Shown here one piece after another: positions 1 to 5,446 of a DNA stretch of 7,578 nt. The notes under the pieces were generated by a model. The model did not search any database, had not been told where the DNA came from, and saw only the letters and a program-made list of their open reading frames with translations. The position numbers were made by a program, and so were the translations under genes. The number at the start of each line of letters is the position of its first letter. Position 1 is the first letter of the stretch. The DNA comes from Acetobacteraceae bacterium (GTDB lineage Bacteria; Pseudomonadota; Alphaproteobacteria; Acetobacterales; Acetobacteraceae). The stretch is from NCBI GenBank assembly GCA_947462945.1, contig CANHTE010000050.1, forward strand, positions 1-7,578, in the 5' to 3' direction.

Positions 1-180
1 CATGCCGCCGCCCGGGGCTACAGCCTTGCTTATACCTGCAACACATGGACGGCCGAGATGCTGGCTGCGGCCGGCCTGGCCGTGCGTCCGGATGCTGTGG
101 TGCTGGCCCGCGGCGTGACCGCCCAGGCGGCCGCCCTGCCCGGAGCCTGCCGCATGCCCGCCCGGCCGCGCCTGAGCTGA
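1..180 (+). CDS. C-terminal part of a DUF2459 (TIGR02117) family protein
   Basis: An open frame enters from the left edge and stops at TGA 178-180, giving the last 59 residues. It contains TCNTWTAEMLAAAGLAV, which matches the conserved C-terminal Cys-Asn-Thr-Trp-Thr segment of the DUF2459 family (also TIGR02117, first noted near urease genes). Members are small proteins, often with an N-terminal signal or lipoprotein region. Their biochemical role is not established, and the N-terminal part is outside this window. The extreme C-terminus (GACRMPARPRLS) looks variable. The next + strand gene starts 54 bp downstream, so the two could share a transcript. The family call rests on this one motif and the fact that it sits near the end of the protein, as expected. 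There is no start codon in the window. Confidence 0.72.
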   Translation, partial: HAAARGYSLAYTCNTWTAEMLAAAGLAVRPDAVVLARGVTAQAAALPGACRMPARPRLS

Positions 181-234
181 ACGGGTTCTGCCAATGGTTT
201 GCCAAGCGCGGCGGGGAGGCGTAAGCCCCGGCGC

Positions 235-450
235 ATGAAACCCGCTGAAATCCAGGCCGTTCAGGCCCACCTCCGCAAGCTGCTTGGCAGCTCCAACCTG
301 ATGATTCGCGCCGCCGCCACGCGCAACGGCCCGGTCGAGGTGCTCGCCGGCGCCGAGACGATCGGCACGGTGGACCGCGATTCCGAGGATGGCGAGGTGG
401 CCTACCATGTCACCATCACGGTGCTGGCCGAGGACCTTCCGAACCTCTGA
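235..450 (+). CDS. DUF3126 family small protein
   Basis: This 71-residue protein begins MKPAEIQAVQAHLRKLLG and contains a GAETIGTVDRDSEDGEVAYH stretch. Both segments, and the length of about 70 residues, fit DUF3126, a small soluble family found mainly in Alphaproteobacteria with no known function. The pattern is one N-terminal helix followed by a few beta strands, with no signal peptide or membrane segment. The ATG at 235 is preferred over an in-frame TTG at 199 because family members start M-K-P-x-E-I and the 12 extra residues (SAAGRRKPRR-like) are low-complexity and basic. A GGGGAGG at 213-219 is a plausible Shine-Dalgarno, although the spacing of 15 nt to the ATG is long. It lies 54 bp after the DUF2459 gene and converges on the HldE-like gene with a 50-bp gap, in which no clear terminator is visible. 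Confidence 0.85.
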   Translation: MKPAEIQAVQAHLRKLLGSSNLMIRAAATRNGPVEVLAGAETIGTVDRDSEDGEVAYHVTITVLAEDLPNL

Positions 451-500
451 CGTTTCTGGGCCGGGCCTTCTCAGGCGCGGCATCACTTGGACCTGAAAGA

Positions 501-1892
501 CTACTGAAACGCCCGGACCTCGCCGCCCCATTCATGCAGCAAGGCGGCCAGGCTGGCATTCGGAGCGTCCGAGACCAGAAGATCAGGGCGCAGCAGGCGA
601 AGCAAATCCTCGCTCCCCCGATCAGCGCCGATCGCGACCAGGTCCACTTCCGGCCTTGAGGCCATGAGCCCGGCCAGCTCGCCCTCATGCTCCACGCCCA
701 CCAGCAGGCGGTCGCACCAGCGGCGCGCCTGTTCGGTGAGGGCCTCGGGGCAGGGCGCGCCATTCACCTGCAACAGGCCAATCCGCCAGCCACGATGCCG
801 CCAGCGTTCGATGACCTCGGCCGCGAGCGGCAGGGAGACGAGCTTGCGCATGGCGCTTCGGCCCGGCGTGAGGCCTTCCAGCAATTCCTCGGCGCGCACA
901 GGCGCTATGCCGGATTTCCGGCTGACAATGCCGAGCGCCAGGGCCGCCAGCCGCGCCACTGAAGCCAGCGACAGTCCGGTGGCCAACCCTGCCGCCACCA
1001 CCGCCACCACCGCATCGCCGCCCCCCGCCGGGTCATGCACCTCGGAGGCTTCGGCGCGGAAATGGCGCACCGTCTCGCTCCCATCGGCCTCGCGCTCCAC
1101 CAGCGTCAGCCCATCAGGCGCGCGGGGGACCAGGACGGCCCCGAAGCGGTGCGCACGCAGCAGGGCGCTGGCCGCCAGGGCCACACTGGCTTCGTCATGC
1201 ACGGGCAGGCCGGTGGCGCCTGCCAGCTCCTCCGGCTCGGGGATGATGAGGTCCGCCCCGGCAAAGCGGGCATGGTCGCCCCCCTTGGGGTCCACCACCA
1301 CTCGCCGATTGGCCGCCTGGGCCGAAGCAATGAGGCGCGCCGGAATATCGCCGGCCAGAACGCCCTTCTTGTAGTCCGAGAGCACCAGCGTCGTCGTCAC
1401 CGCCACCGCATCCGAGGCGATCTTCACGAGCCGATCGGCCAGGCGCTGATGGATGGGTGCCGCCTGCTCGCGGTCCGTCCGCAGCAGATGCTGGCCGCCT
1501 GAGAGGAAGCGCGTCTTGGTCGTGGTCGTGCGGCCGCCCTGGACCAGGAGCCAAGGCTCGACCCGCGGCTGGCCGCCGATCAGCCCGGTCAGGTCGCTGC
1601 CGGCCGCGTCATCGCCGACGACCGATACGAAGGCGACGGCCGCGCCCAGCGCCGTCAGGTTGCGGACCACATTGCCCGCGCCACCCGGTAACGCGACTTC
1701 ACGTTCCACGCTCAGCACGGGCACCGGAGCTTCGGGGCTGATGCGGGAGACGCTGCCGTAGATGTAGCGATCCACCATCGCATCGCCCACCACGAGGACG
1801 GTTCCGCGGGCGAGCGCCCGAACCGCATCGGAGAGCTGCGCCGGCGTCACTGCGTCACGTCCTGGGGAGACTGGGGGGAAGCTGGATGACAT
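501..1892 (-). CDS. hldE: HldE-like protein: PfkB-type heptose-7-phosphate kinase domain with a degenerate adenylyltransferase domain
   Basis: HldE (RfaE) is normally a bifunctional cytosolic enzyme. It phosphorylates D-glycero-D-manno-heptose 7-phosphate at C1 and then adenylates it for ADP-heptose and LPS core synthesis. Residues 30-335 form a PfkB/ribokinase domain: VVGDAMVDRYIYG (34-46), ISPEAPVPVL (51-60), PGGAGNVVRNLTALGA (69-84), DPKGGD (201-206) and DPAGGGDAVVA (287-297), with the presumed catalytic base Asp293. Departures from the family are GGGD instead of GAGD and PEPEEL (218-223) where PNxxEL is usual. Residues 349-463 align with the second domain through KLVSLPLAAEVIERWRHRGW, RRWCDRLLVGV, LLRPDLLV and EWGGEVR. 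However, the N-G-x-F-D-x-x-H-x-G-H nucleotide-binding motif is replaced by VNGAPCPEALT, a KG..RPVN segment is missing, and the protein ends before the STT motif. The 463 aa length is slightly short. Adenylyltransferase activity is therefore unlikely, and kinase activity is possible but unproven. The ATG at 1892 has no clear Shine-Dalgarno; an in-frame GTG at 1850 (residue 15) is an alternative start. Confidence 0.83.
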   Translation of the reverse strand: MSSSFPPVSPGRDAVTPAQLSDAVRALARGTVLVVGDAMVDRYIYGSVSRISPEAPVPVLSVEREVALPGGAGNVVRNLTALGAAVAFVSVVGDDAAGSDLTGLIGGQPRVEPWLLVQGGRTTTTKTRFLSGGQHLLRTDREQAAPIHQRLADRLVKIASDAVAVTTTLVLSDYKKGVLAGDIPARLIASAQAANRRVVVDPKGGDHARFAGADLIIPEPEELAGATGLPVHDEASVALAASALLRAHRFGAVLVPRAPDGLTLVEREADGSETVRHFRAEASEVHDPAGGGDAVVAVVAAGLATGLSLASVARLAALALGIVSRKSGIAPVRAEELLEGLTPGRSAMRKLVSLPLAAEVIERWRHRGWRIGLLQVNGAPCPEALTEQARRWCDRLLVGVEHEGELAGLMASRPEVDLVAIGADRGSEDLLRLLRPDLLVSDAPNASLAALLHEWGGEVRAFQ

Positions 1893-2019
1893 GGAGGGTT
1901 TGGCGTAGCCCAGGCGGGGGGGGAGAGCAACATATTGTCATATTTCCGCGATCTGGTCGGCCTAAACTTTGGTTAAGGGTTGTGCGGTAAGGTTTTGCAG
2001 GCCCAGGAGGGGCCAGAGC
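1893..2019. promoter_or_regulatory. Divergent intergenic region, probable promoters for the HldE-like gene and the EAL-like pair
   Basis: This stretch separates the - strand HldE-like gene from the + strand EAL-like unit. It holds the most AT-rich patch of the neighbourhood: 1931-1946 contains CATATT twice, 8 bp apart (CATATTGTCATATTT), and 1961-1977 contains AAACTTTGGTTAAGGG. A G run (about 1914-1923) sits on the HldE side. AT-rich patches between divergent genes in such GC-rich DNA usually mark promoters or regulator sites. I cannot assign -35/-10 boxes with confidence on either strand. The TTAACC on the - strand (about 1972-1977) resembles a CtrA half-site, but that is a common word in alphaproteobacteria. 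Confidence 0.4.
2005..2012 (+). promoter_or_regulatory. Strong ribosome binding site AGGAGGGG
   Basis: AGGAGGGG is the best Shine-Dalgarno match in the window. It stands 7 nt before an ATG at 2020, which is ideal spacing. That ATG is not in frame with the large downstream gene. It opens a 17-codon frame whose stop overlaps the large gene's ATG. The site therefore points either to a coupled leader ORF or to a frameshift near the start of the large gene. Confidence 0.6.
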
Positions 2020-2073
2020 ATGGCCACCACGACAGAACGCCCCAGCTCGCCGCAGCACGGGGCTCGCCCATGA
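2020..2073 (+). CDS. Possible 17-codon leader ORF coupled to the first EAL-like gene
   Basis: The frame ATG 2020 to TGA 2071-2073 encodes MATTTERPSSPQHGARP. It has an AGGAGGGG Shine-Dalgarno 7 nt upstream, and its TGA overlaps the next gene's ATG (2070-2072) as ATGA, the usual arrangement for translational coupling. Twelve of the sixteen codons after the ATG end in G or C, so this frame looks more like coding sequence than the frame of the large gene does over the same stretch. The peptide has no recognised family and no attenuator-like run of one amino acid. Two readings are open. It may be a true leader peptide that loads ribosomes onto the downstream gene. Or a one-base indel (real or from sequencing) may have split the true N-terminus from the gene that follows. 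Confidence 0.4.
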   Translation: MATTTERPSSPQHGARP

Positions 2074-2990
2074 AGGCCAAGGCTGCGGATTGGCGGGCCG
2101 CGCTGGCCGCCACGCCGGCCGGTGGCATCGCCGTCTTCCAACCCGTGAATGCCCCCGTGGCGGTGCGCCGCGTGGCCCGTGCCCTGCTGGAGGAGGCTGC
2201 CATCCTGGGCGGCGGGCAGGTCCTTGGGTTTCCTGGGGGAGATCTTTTGCTGGGCAATGCGGCCGGCCCCGGCCAGCGGGCCGCCCAGGCCATGGGCGCA
2301 TTGACCGGTTCAACCCCGCCAAGTTTTCCCCTGCCCGAGGGTCAGCCGCCCGTCGCCGCCCTGTGTGAGGCCGCGAGCCAAGCCACGGCGCAGCCGGGCT
2401 GGAGCCTCGCCGGGCTGGAGGCGCATTGCGCCCAATGGCGGCTGGAGGATGCCGCGCGGCTGACCCTCCTGGAATCCGGCCCGGGTGGCGTGCCGGTGGC
2501 GCAGCGCCTTGGCCCCGCCCCCCTGGGGCTGGATGATCCGGAGCTTGAGGCCATGGCGAGGGATTGGGTCTGCCGCCGCATCCTGGCTGCGCTGACCCAC
2601 CCTGTGGAACGGGCGCGTCTTCCGATGCTGCGGCCGGGGCTGCGCCTCATTCTCGACTTGCCGCTGGGCGGCCTGGGCCATGGTGCGCCCCTTCGGGCCG
2701 GCGCGGCGGGGGACCCGAACGGTCCCATCGCCCTGCTGCCGCTCGCCTCCCTTGCTGATCCGGTGGGTTTTGCCGGTGTGGCGGAGGGGCTGCGCCAGGG
2801 CGGTTGGACGGTCGGGCTGCTCGGCACCCATCCGGCTGCGCTGGATGCCGGCATCGCACCCGAGCTTCTGCTGGCCGCCCCTGCCGGCCCCGTGCCCCCA
2901 CCGCCCCGCCCGGCCGGGCTGATTGCCCTTGGCCGGCCTGCCCCCGCCTGGTGTCGCGGCGCCGGAATCCTGCATGAGGGCTTTGCATGA
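2070..2990 (+). CDS. Degenerate EAL-like protein, first of a tandem pair
   Basis: This predicted soluble 306-residue protein has no signal peptide or clear membrane helix. No catalytic motif is seen. It appears to be a shortened, diverged paralogue of the next gene product. Shared points are a PGGDLL segment (55-60; PGGDLV in the partner), ELEAMARDWVCRRILAAL (158-175) against ALARRFRQAVERRMLAEL, and DPVGFAGVAEGLRQGGW (230-246) against DPGGFTLLQRLSLMRGW. The GLRLILDLPL strand (190-199) also matches RMRLLVAVP of the partner, in the same order. In the partner these segments fit the EAL fold. Here no EAL signature, acidic metal-binding pair or QG motif is left, so enzymatic c-di-GMP hydrolysis is not expected; a binding or scaffold role is possible. 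The ATG at 2070 is chosen because it overlaps the upstream leader ORF stop (ATGA); its own Shine-Dalgarno (GGGG at 2059-2062) is weak. An in-frame upstream extension to 1980 looks non-coding. The stop overlaps the next gene's ATG, so the two are very likely co-translated. Confidence 0.7.
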   Translation: MKAKAADWRAALAATPAGGIAVFQPVNAPVAVRRVARALLEEAAILGGGQVLGFPGGDLLLGNAAGPGQRAAQAMGALTGSTPPSFPLPEGQPPVAALCEAASQATAQPGWSLAGLEAHCAQWRLEDAARLTLLESGPGGVPVAQRLGPAPLGLDDPELEAMARDWVCRRILAALTHPVERARLPMLRPGLRLILDLPLGGLGHGAPLRAGAAGDPNGPIALLPLASLADPVGFAGVAEGLRQGGWTVGLLGTHPAALDAGIAPELLLAAPAGPVPPPPRPAGLIALGRPAPAWCRGAGILHEGFA

Positions 2991-4156
2991 ACGTCCCCGT
3001 CCCCGCCGAAGCCCCTTGGGACGGCGCCGCTGCGCTGCGCGATGCTTCCGCCCTGGCGACCCTGGCGCGTGACTGCGTGACCTCGGGCGTGGAACGCCGC
3101 GCCCTGCATGTCCGCCTTTCCCTCGTGTCCGACCGGTTGCGTGAACCGCGCCACGAGCGCCTGGTGCGTGAGGCCCTGGCTCCCATGCTGCGCCCCACCC
3201 GCGCCCGGCTTTACGAATTGCCGGGCGGTGATCTCGTGGCCCTGTCACCCCCGCCGGCCGAGCATCTGGACGAGGTCCGCCGCAATCTTTCCCTGCTGCT
3301 GCCGGAAATCCCGGCCGAGATCCTGCTGCCCGTGCTCCGGCTGCCGGCCGAGGCGGCACGGCTGCTGACCCTGGTTGAGGCTGCGCTCGGGCTGGAGGCG
3401 TCCTTGCCCGTGGCCAGCCCGCCCCGCCCCAATGTGCCACCGCCCAGCATGGCCGAGCTGGATGGCGCGCAGCGCGCCTTGCTCAGCGCCAATCTCACGG
3501 CCTTCCTGCGCCGCCGGGGCGTCTGGCGCCTGGGCGAGGGGGATGAACATCCGCAGCCGCTCTGGACCGAATTGCGGCCGCATCTGCCCGACCTTGTCGC
3601 TGCGCTGTTACCCGGCCGCGATCTGACGGGCCATCCGGCCCTGGCCCGCCGGTTCCGGCAGGCGGTGGAGCGCCGCATGCTGGCCGAGTTGGCCCCCCCG
3701 CAGGAGGCGCGGCTGCTGGGCGAGACCTGCCTGCCTTTGCTGCTGGGCAGCGCATTGGAAGCGGAGTTCCTGCGGCTTGATGCGGCGCTTGGGCCGCATG
3801 GACGCATGCGGCTGCTCGTCGCTGTCCCGGCCAGCGAATGGCTGGCTGATCCGGGGGGCTTCACGCTGCTGCAACGCCTCTCGCTCATGCGGGGCTGGAC
3901 CCTGGCGCTGGACGAGGTGGAAGCGGGCTTGCTGCGGGCCTGGCCAGGGGCAAGGCTGGATCACGCCATGCTCCGGTTGCGCTTCCGCCCCGAAATGCTG
4001 GCCGCCGATGCTGTGGCGCGCGCCAGCCTCGACGCCGCCCTGCCGGAAGACCGCAACCGGGTCATCCTGACCGGCGCTGAAACACCCGCCGCCATCGCCT
4101 GGGGCTGGCAGCGGGGCATTACCCGTTTCATGGGCCGCGTGCTGGAAGCACGGTAG
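2987..4156 (+). CDS. Degenerate EAL-like (cyclic-di-GMP phosphodiesterase-fold) protein, second of a tandem pair
   Basis: This is a 389-residue predicted soluble protein. It starts at the ATG of an ATGA overlap with the preceding gene. The C-terminal third resembles the later strands of an EAL domain: RMRLLVAVPASEWLADP (273-289) at the N-x-S strand, GWTLALDEVEAG (303-314) at the ALDDFGTG segment, then RVILTGAETPAAIAWGW and RGITRFMGR (358-384), like the A-E-G-V-E-T and QG motifs. The E-A-L triad and the metal-binding Asp pair are not intact, so hydrolysis of c-di-GMP is unlikely. The N-terminal part (40-105) has HVRLSLVSDR and LPGGDLVALSP, faintly like a broken GGDEF domain. The middle (160-260) is helical, with a proline-rich linker around 141-155. 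As far as I recall, Rhodospirillales genomes encode hypothetical proteins of this type; that is memory, not a search. The last codons, VLEAR-stop, are the first unit of a 25-bp tandem repeat. Confidence 0.72.
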   Translation: MNVPVPAEAPWDGAAALRDASALATLARDCVTSGVERRALHVRLSLVSDRLREPRHERLVREALAPMLRPTRARLYELPGGDLVALSPPPAEHLDEVRRNLSLLLPEIPAEILLPVLRLPAEAARLLTLVEAALGLEASLPVASPPRPNVPPPSMAELDGAQRALLSANLTAFLRRRGVWRLGEGDEHPQPLWTELRPHLPDLVAALLPGRDLTGHPALARRFRQAVERRMLAELAPPQEARLLGETCLPLLLGSALEAEFLRLDAALGPHGRMRLLVAVPASEWLADPGGFTLLQRLSLMRGWTLALDEVEAGLLRAWPGARLDHAMLRLRFRPEMLAADAVARASLDAALPEDRNRVILTGAETPAAIAWGWQRGITRFMGRVLEAR

Positions 4157-4259
4157 GAAACGCGTGCTGGAAGCACGGTAGGAAACGCGTGCTGGAAGCA
4201 CGGTAGGCAACGCGTGCTGGAAGCACGGTAGGCAACGCGTGCTGGAAGCACGCTAGGAA
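4136..4259. repeat. 25-bp tandem repeat array, about five units, each with a perfect hairpin
   Basis: Units start at 4139, 4164, 4189, 4214 and 4239 with a strict 25-bp period. Each has GTGCTGGAAGCACG, then (G/C)TAGG and AAACGC or CAACGC. Units 1-2 are identical, units 3-4 are identical with one A-to-C change, and unit 5 has a G-to-C change and loses the period after 4259. Every unit contains CGTGCT-GGA-AGCACG, a 6-bp perfect stem with a 3-nt loop (for example 4138-4152). In unit 5 the stem grows to 7 bp (4237-4253). Unit 1 overlaps the last codons and the TAG of the EAL-like gene, so the array looks like a serial duplication of that gene's 3' end. It lies between convergent genes. A role in transcription termination, mRNA 3' stabilisation or protein binding is possible, but there is no T tract typical of an intrinsic terminator. 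Confidence 0.95.
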
Positions 4260-4312
4260 GGCTTCACGCCTGGCCCCCGCAGGCGAGTGATTTGGCCCGC
4301 CCGCCGTCTCGT

Positions 4313-5242
4313 TCAGAAGCCGACCTGGTCGCCGCCCTTGAGGGACAAAATTTCGCGCGCCTCATCAGGGGTGGCGATTTCCAGGCCCAGCCCTTCGATG
4401 ATCTGCCGCACCAAGCGCACCTGCTCGGCATTGCTGGTGGCCAGCCGCCCCGGGCCGGCCCAGAGGCTGTCCTCCAGCCCCACGCGCACATTGCCGCCCA
4501 TCGCCGCCGCCATGGCCGCGATTTTCAACTGGTTCGAGCCCGCCCCCAGTACCGACCATTGGTAATTGTCGCCAAACAGCCGGTCCGCCGTGCGCTTCAT
4601 ATGCATCACATCATCCGGATGCGCGCCGATGCCGCCCTGCAGGCCGAACACCGTCTGGATGAACAGCGGCGCCTTCACCAGACCCTGATCGAAGAAGTAC
4701 TTCAGGTTATAAAGATGCGACGTATCATAGCACTCGAACTCGAAGCGGGTGTTGTTCCCGGCGCAGGTGGTCAGGATATACTCGATATCCTGAAAGGAAT
4801 TGCGGAAGATGATGTCCTTGTTCGCCAGATAGGCGGGCTCCCACTCATGCTTGAATTCCTTGAAGCGGTTCAGCATGCCGAACAGGCCAAAATTCATCGA
4901 ACCCAGGTTCAGCGAGGCCACTTCGGGCTTGTGCAAGGCTGCTGGCCGCACGCGCTCCTCGATGGTCATCGTCGGCGCGCCGCCGGTGGTGATGTTCACC
5001 ACGCAGTTCGAAGCCTGCTTGATGATGCCCAGGAAGGGAGCAAAGGCCTCTGGCGATTGATCCGGCCGTCCATCCTGCGGATTGCGGGCATGCAGGTGCA
5101 CGATGGCTGCCCCTGCCTCGGCCGCGCCGATGGCGGCCTCGGCGATTTCGGCCGCCGTGATGGGCAGATGCGGCGACATGCTGGGCGTGTGGATCGCGCC
5201 GGTGACGGCGCAGGTGATGATGACGCGTCGAGCCTTGGCCAT
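4313..5242 (-). CDS. Beta-keto acid cleavage enzyme (BKACE, DUF849; 3-keto-5-aminohexanoate cleavage enzyme family)
   Basis: BKACE enzymes are cytosolic Zn-dependent TIM-barrel proteins. They condense a beta-keto acid with acetyl-CoA to give acetoacetate and a new CoA ester; Kce of lysine fermentation is the archetype. This 309-residue protein has full family length. Visible features are VIITCAVTGA near the N-terminus, the Zn ligands His49 and His51 in IVHLHARNPQDGRP (47-60), NITTGGAPTMTIEERV (83-98), NVRVGLEDSLW (251-261) with the expected third Zn ligand Glu257, and the typical C-terminus ILSLKGGDQVGF. The segment FEFECYDTSHLYNL (167-180) and the FKEFKHEWEP insertion (127-136) place it in a subgroup whose substrate I cannot name; carnitine-derived, amino or simple keto acids are all possible. 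The ATG at 5242 has AAGGGGGA (5251-5258, - strand) 8 nt upstream. An 18-bp tandem repeat abuts this site. The gene follows the MFS gene on the same strand after 204 bp. Confidence 0.93.
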   Translation of the reverse strand: MAKARRVIITCAVTGAIHTPSMSPHLPITAAEIAEAAIGAAEAGAAIVHLHARNPQDGRPDQSPEAFAPFLGIIKQASNCVVNITTGGAPTMTIEERVRPAALHKPEVASLNLGSMNFGLFGMLNRFKEFKHEWEPAYLANKDIIFRNSFQDIEYILTTCAGNNTRFEFECYDTSHLYNLKYFFDQGLVKAPLFIQTVFGLQGGIGAHPDDVMHMKRTADRLFGDNYQWSVLGAGSNQLKIAAMAAAMGGNVRVGLEDSLWAGPGRLATSNAEQVRLVRQIIEGLGLEIATPDEAREILSLKGGDQVGF

Positions 5243-5250
5243 GATGGATT

Positions 5251-5258
5251 TCCCCCTT
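5251..5258 (-). promoter_or_regulatory. Ribosome binding site of the BKACE gene, abutting an 18-bp repeat
   Basis: Read on the - strand, AAGGGGGA lies 8 nt before the ATG at 5242 and fixes that start. Its upstream end overlaps the first bases of the adjacent 18-bp repeat unit, so changes in repeat copy number or structure could affect how exposed this site is. Confidence 0.7.
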
Positions 5259-5310
5259 GATCGCGGCAGTCTGCTTGATGGCGGCAGTCTGCTTTATGGC
5301 GGCAGTCTGG
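5257..5310. repeat. Three 18-bp tandem repeats in the 5' leader of the BKACE gene
   Basis: The units are TTGATCGCGGCAGTCTGC (5257-5274), TTGATGGCGGCAGTCTGC (5275-5292) and TTTATGGCGGCAGTCTGG (5293-5310). Each carries the small dyad GCAG-T-CTGC (perfect in the first two, one mismatch in the third), spaced 18 bp apart. The array ends 14 bp from the BKACE start codon and touches its ribosome binding site. It could be an iterated operator or an mRNA leader structure, or a neutral minisatellite. On the - strand one frame reads QTAAIK three times, but that frame is not the BKACE frame. The rest of the gap to the MFS stop (5311-5446) shows no gene; it holds a 10-bp palindrome CAGGCGCCTG at 5429-5438, just after the MFS stop. 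Confidence 0.9.
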
Positions 5311-5446
5311 GCGAAGCGGGGATGGCTGCAAACCCCACTCTGGAAGACGCAGGCTGGCGAAGCGGATCCATCCATTCAACCCGGCCACCGGTTGCTGAAA
5401 CAACGGCGATCCGGGCAGCAATGGCCATCAGGCGCCTGTGGATGCT

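Noticed and set aside
451..500. Intrinsic terminator between the convergent DUF3126 and HldE-like genes
   Set aside because: The gap has GC-rich words but no convincing stem-loop followed by a T tract on either strand.
2310..3440. Long antisense open frame opposite the EAL-like pair
   Set aside because: It is rich in Arg, Ala, Gly and Pro with no family signature, and it crosses two genes that have coherent overlaps and family-like features. It is typical of a GC-rich shadow frame.
4136..4259. CRISPR array
   Set aside because: The units are contiguous with no spacers, and no cas genes are present.
4267..4285. CGCCT...AGGCG stem as terminator of the BKACE gene
   Set aside because: Only a 5-bp stem with a 9-nt loop and no T tract; too weak to claim.
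4292..5260. Long + strand open frame opposite the BKACE gene
   Set aside because: It is the mirror of a clearly conserved enzyme with intact Zn ligands, and its product has no recognisable family.
5429..5438. Palindrome CAGGCGCCTG just after the MFS stop
   Set aside because: It is a single loopless 10-bp palindrome, expected by chance in GC-rich DNA; noted only as part of the gap description.
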